From Cricetomys ansorgei (taxonomy: Eukaryota; Chordata; Mammalia; Rodentia; Nesomyidae), in NCBI GenBank assembly GCA_026225945.1, contig JAMJFZ010000239.1:26437501-26501500 (forward strand): a stretch of 64,000 bases of DNA, written 5' to 3'. The notes beneath the pieces are model-generated. The model saw nothing but the letters and a program-made list of their open reading frames with translations, did not search any database and was not told where the DNA came from. Positions 63,931 through 64,000 of this stretch are shown piece by piece. Made by a program: the position numbers and the translations under genes. How positions within the stretch are numbered: the stretch's first letter is position 1; the number at the start of each line of letters is the position of its first letter.

Positions 63931-64000
63931 AAACAGCACACTGTCATTCAGACAAAGTGGCAGCCTACAGAATGGGAAAAGATTTTTACCAATTACACAT

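Noticed and set aside
63508..63939. 143-codon minus-strand open frame
   Set aside because: It spans a MIR and an ID element, with no motif.

Overview
The window is vertebrate nuclear DNA from a muroid (mouse-like) rodent. It is dominated by rodent-restricted SINEs (B1, B2/B3, ID and B4-type composites), rodent ERVL-MaLR LTRs and a rodent hAT element (URR1). Older shared mammalian fossils (MIR, L1M, MLT1, Tigger, CR1/L3) lie beneath them. The best preserved B1 copies share a 3' half reading gttacaacagagaaa where the mouse consensus reads ggctacacagagaaa, so the species is probably not Mus or Rattus. A gerbil-like or other muroid lineage is a guess.

I found no protein-coding gene, no recognisable exon, no functional tRNA or rRNA gene and no CpG-island promoter. 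Every long open frame examined lies in a microsatellite, in antisense L1 or in SINE sequence, or has no recognisable protein content. The window is best read as intergenic or deep intronic DNA.

Layout. 0-3 kb: scattered B1/ID in unique sequence. 3.3-6.3 kb: one old sense L1 broken by B2/B3, B1, ID, a MaLR LTR and an antisense L1. 6.3-12.6 kb: B3, MaLR LTRs, and largely unique DNA. 12.6-15.8 kb: an old antisense L1 carrying two clean endogenous-retrovirus LTR insertions with 6-bp target duplications. 15.8-17.9 kb: mostly unique, with a palindromic pair of homeodomain-type sites at 17.3 kb. 18-21.5 kb: SINEs and a 268-bp purine microsatellite. 21.5-27.7 kb: unique DNA, a second LTR of the family seen at 14.9 kb, and B1s. 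27.8-28.6 kb: a true inverted duplication with arms of about 200 bp around an LTR-like core. 29-33 kb: MaLR LTRs, a (TTCTCC)n/(TCC)n tract and an old repeat. 33-45 kb: unique blocks alternating with old B1s, a Tigger fossil and L1 pieces. 45-54 kb: very SINE-dense. 54-64 kb: URR1, MIRs, B4s and unique blocks, with a CArG-box palindrome at 58.9 kb and a strong G-quadruplex motif at 59.4 kb.

Any function is likely regulatory or structural. The features most worth following are the inverted duplication, the possibly lineage-specific LTR families and B1 subfamily, and the palindromic homeodomain and CArG sites in repeat-free DNA. Family assignments come from recognition of consensus sequences, not from a search, and element ends are approximate unless a target-site duplication is quoted.
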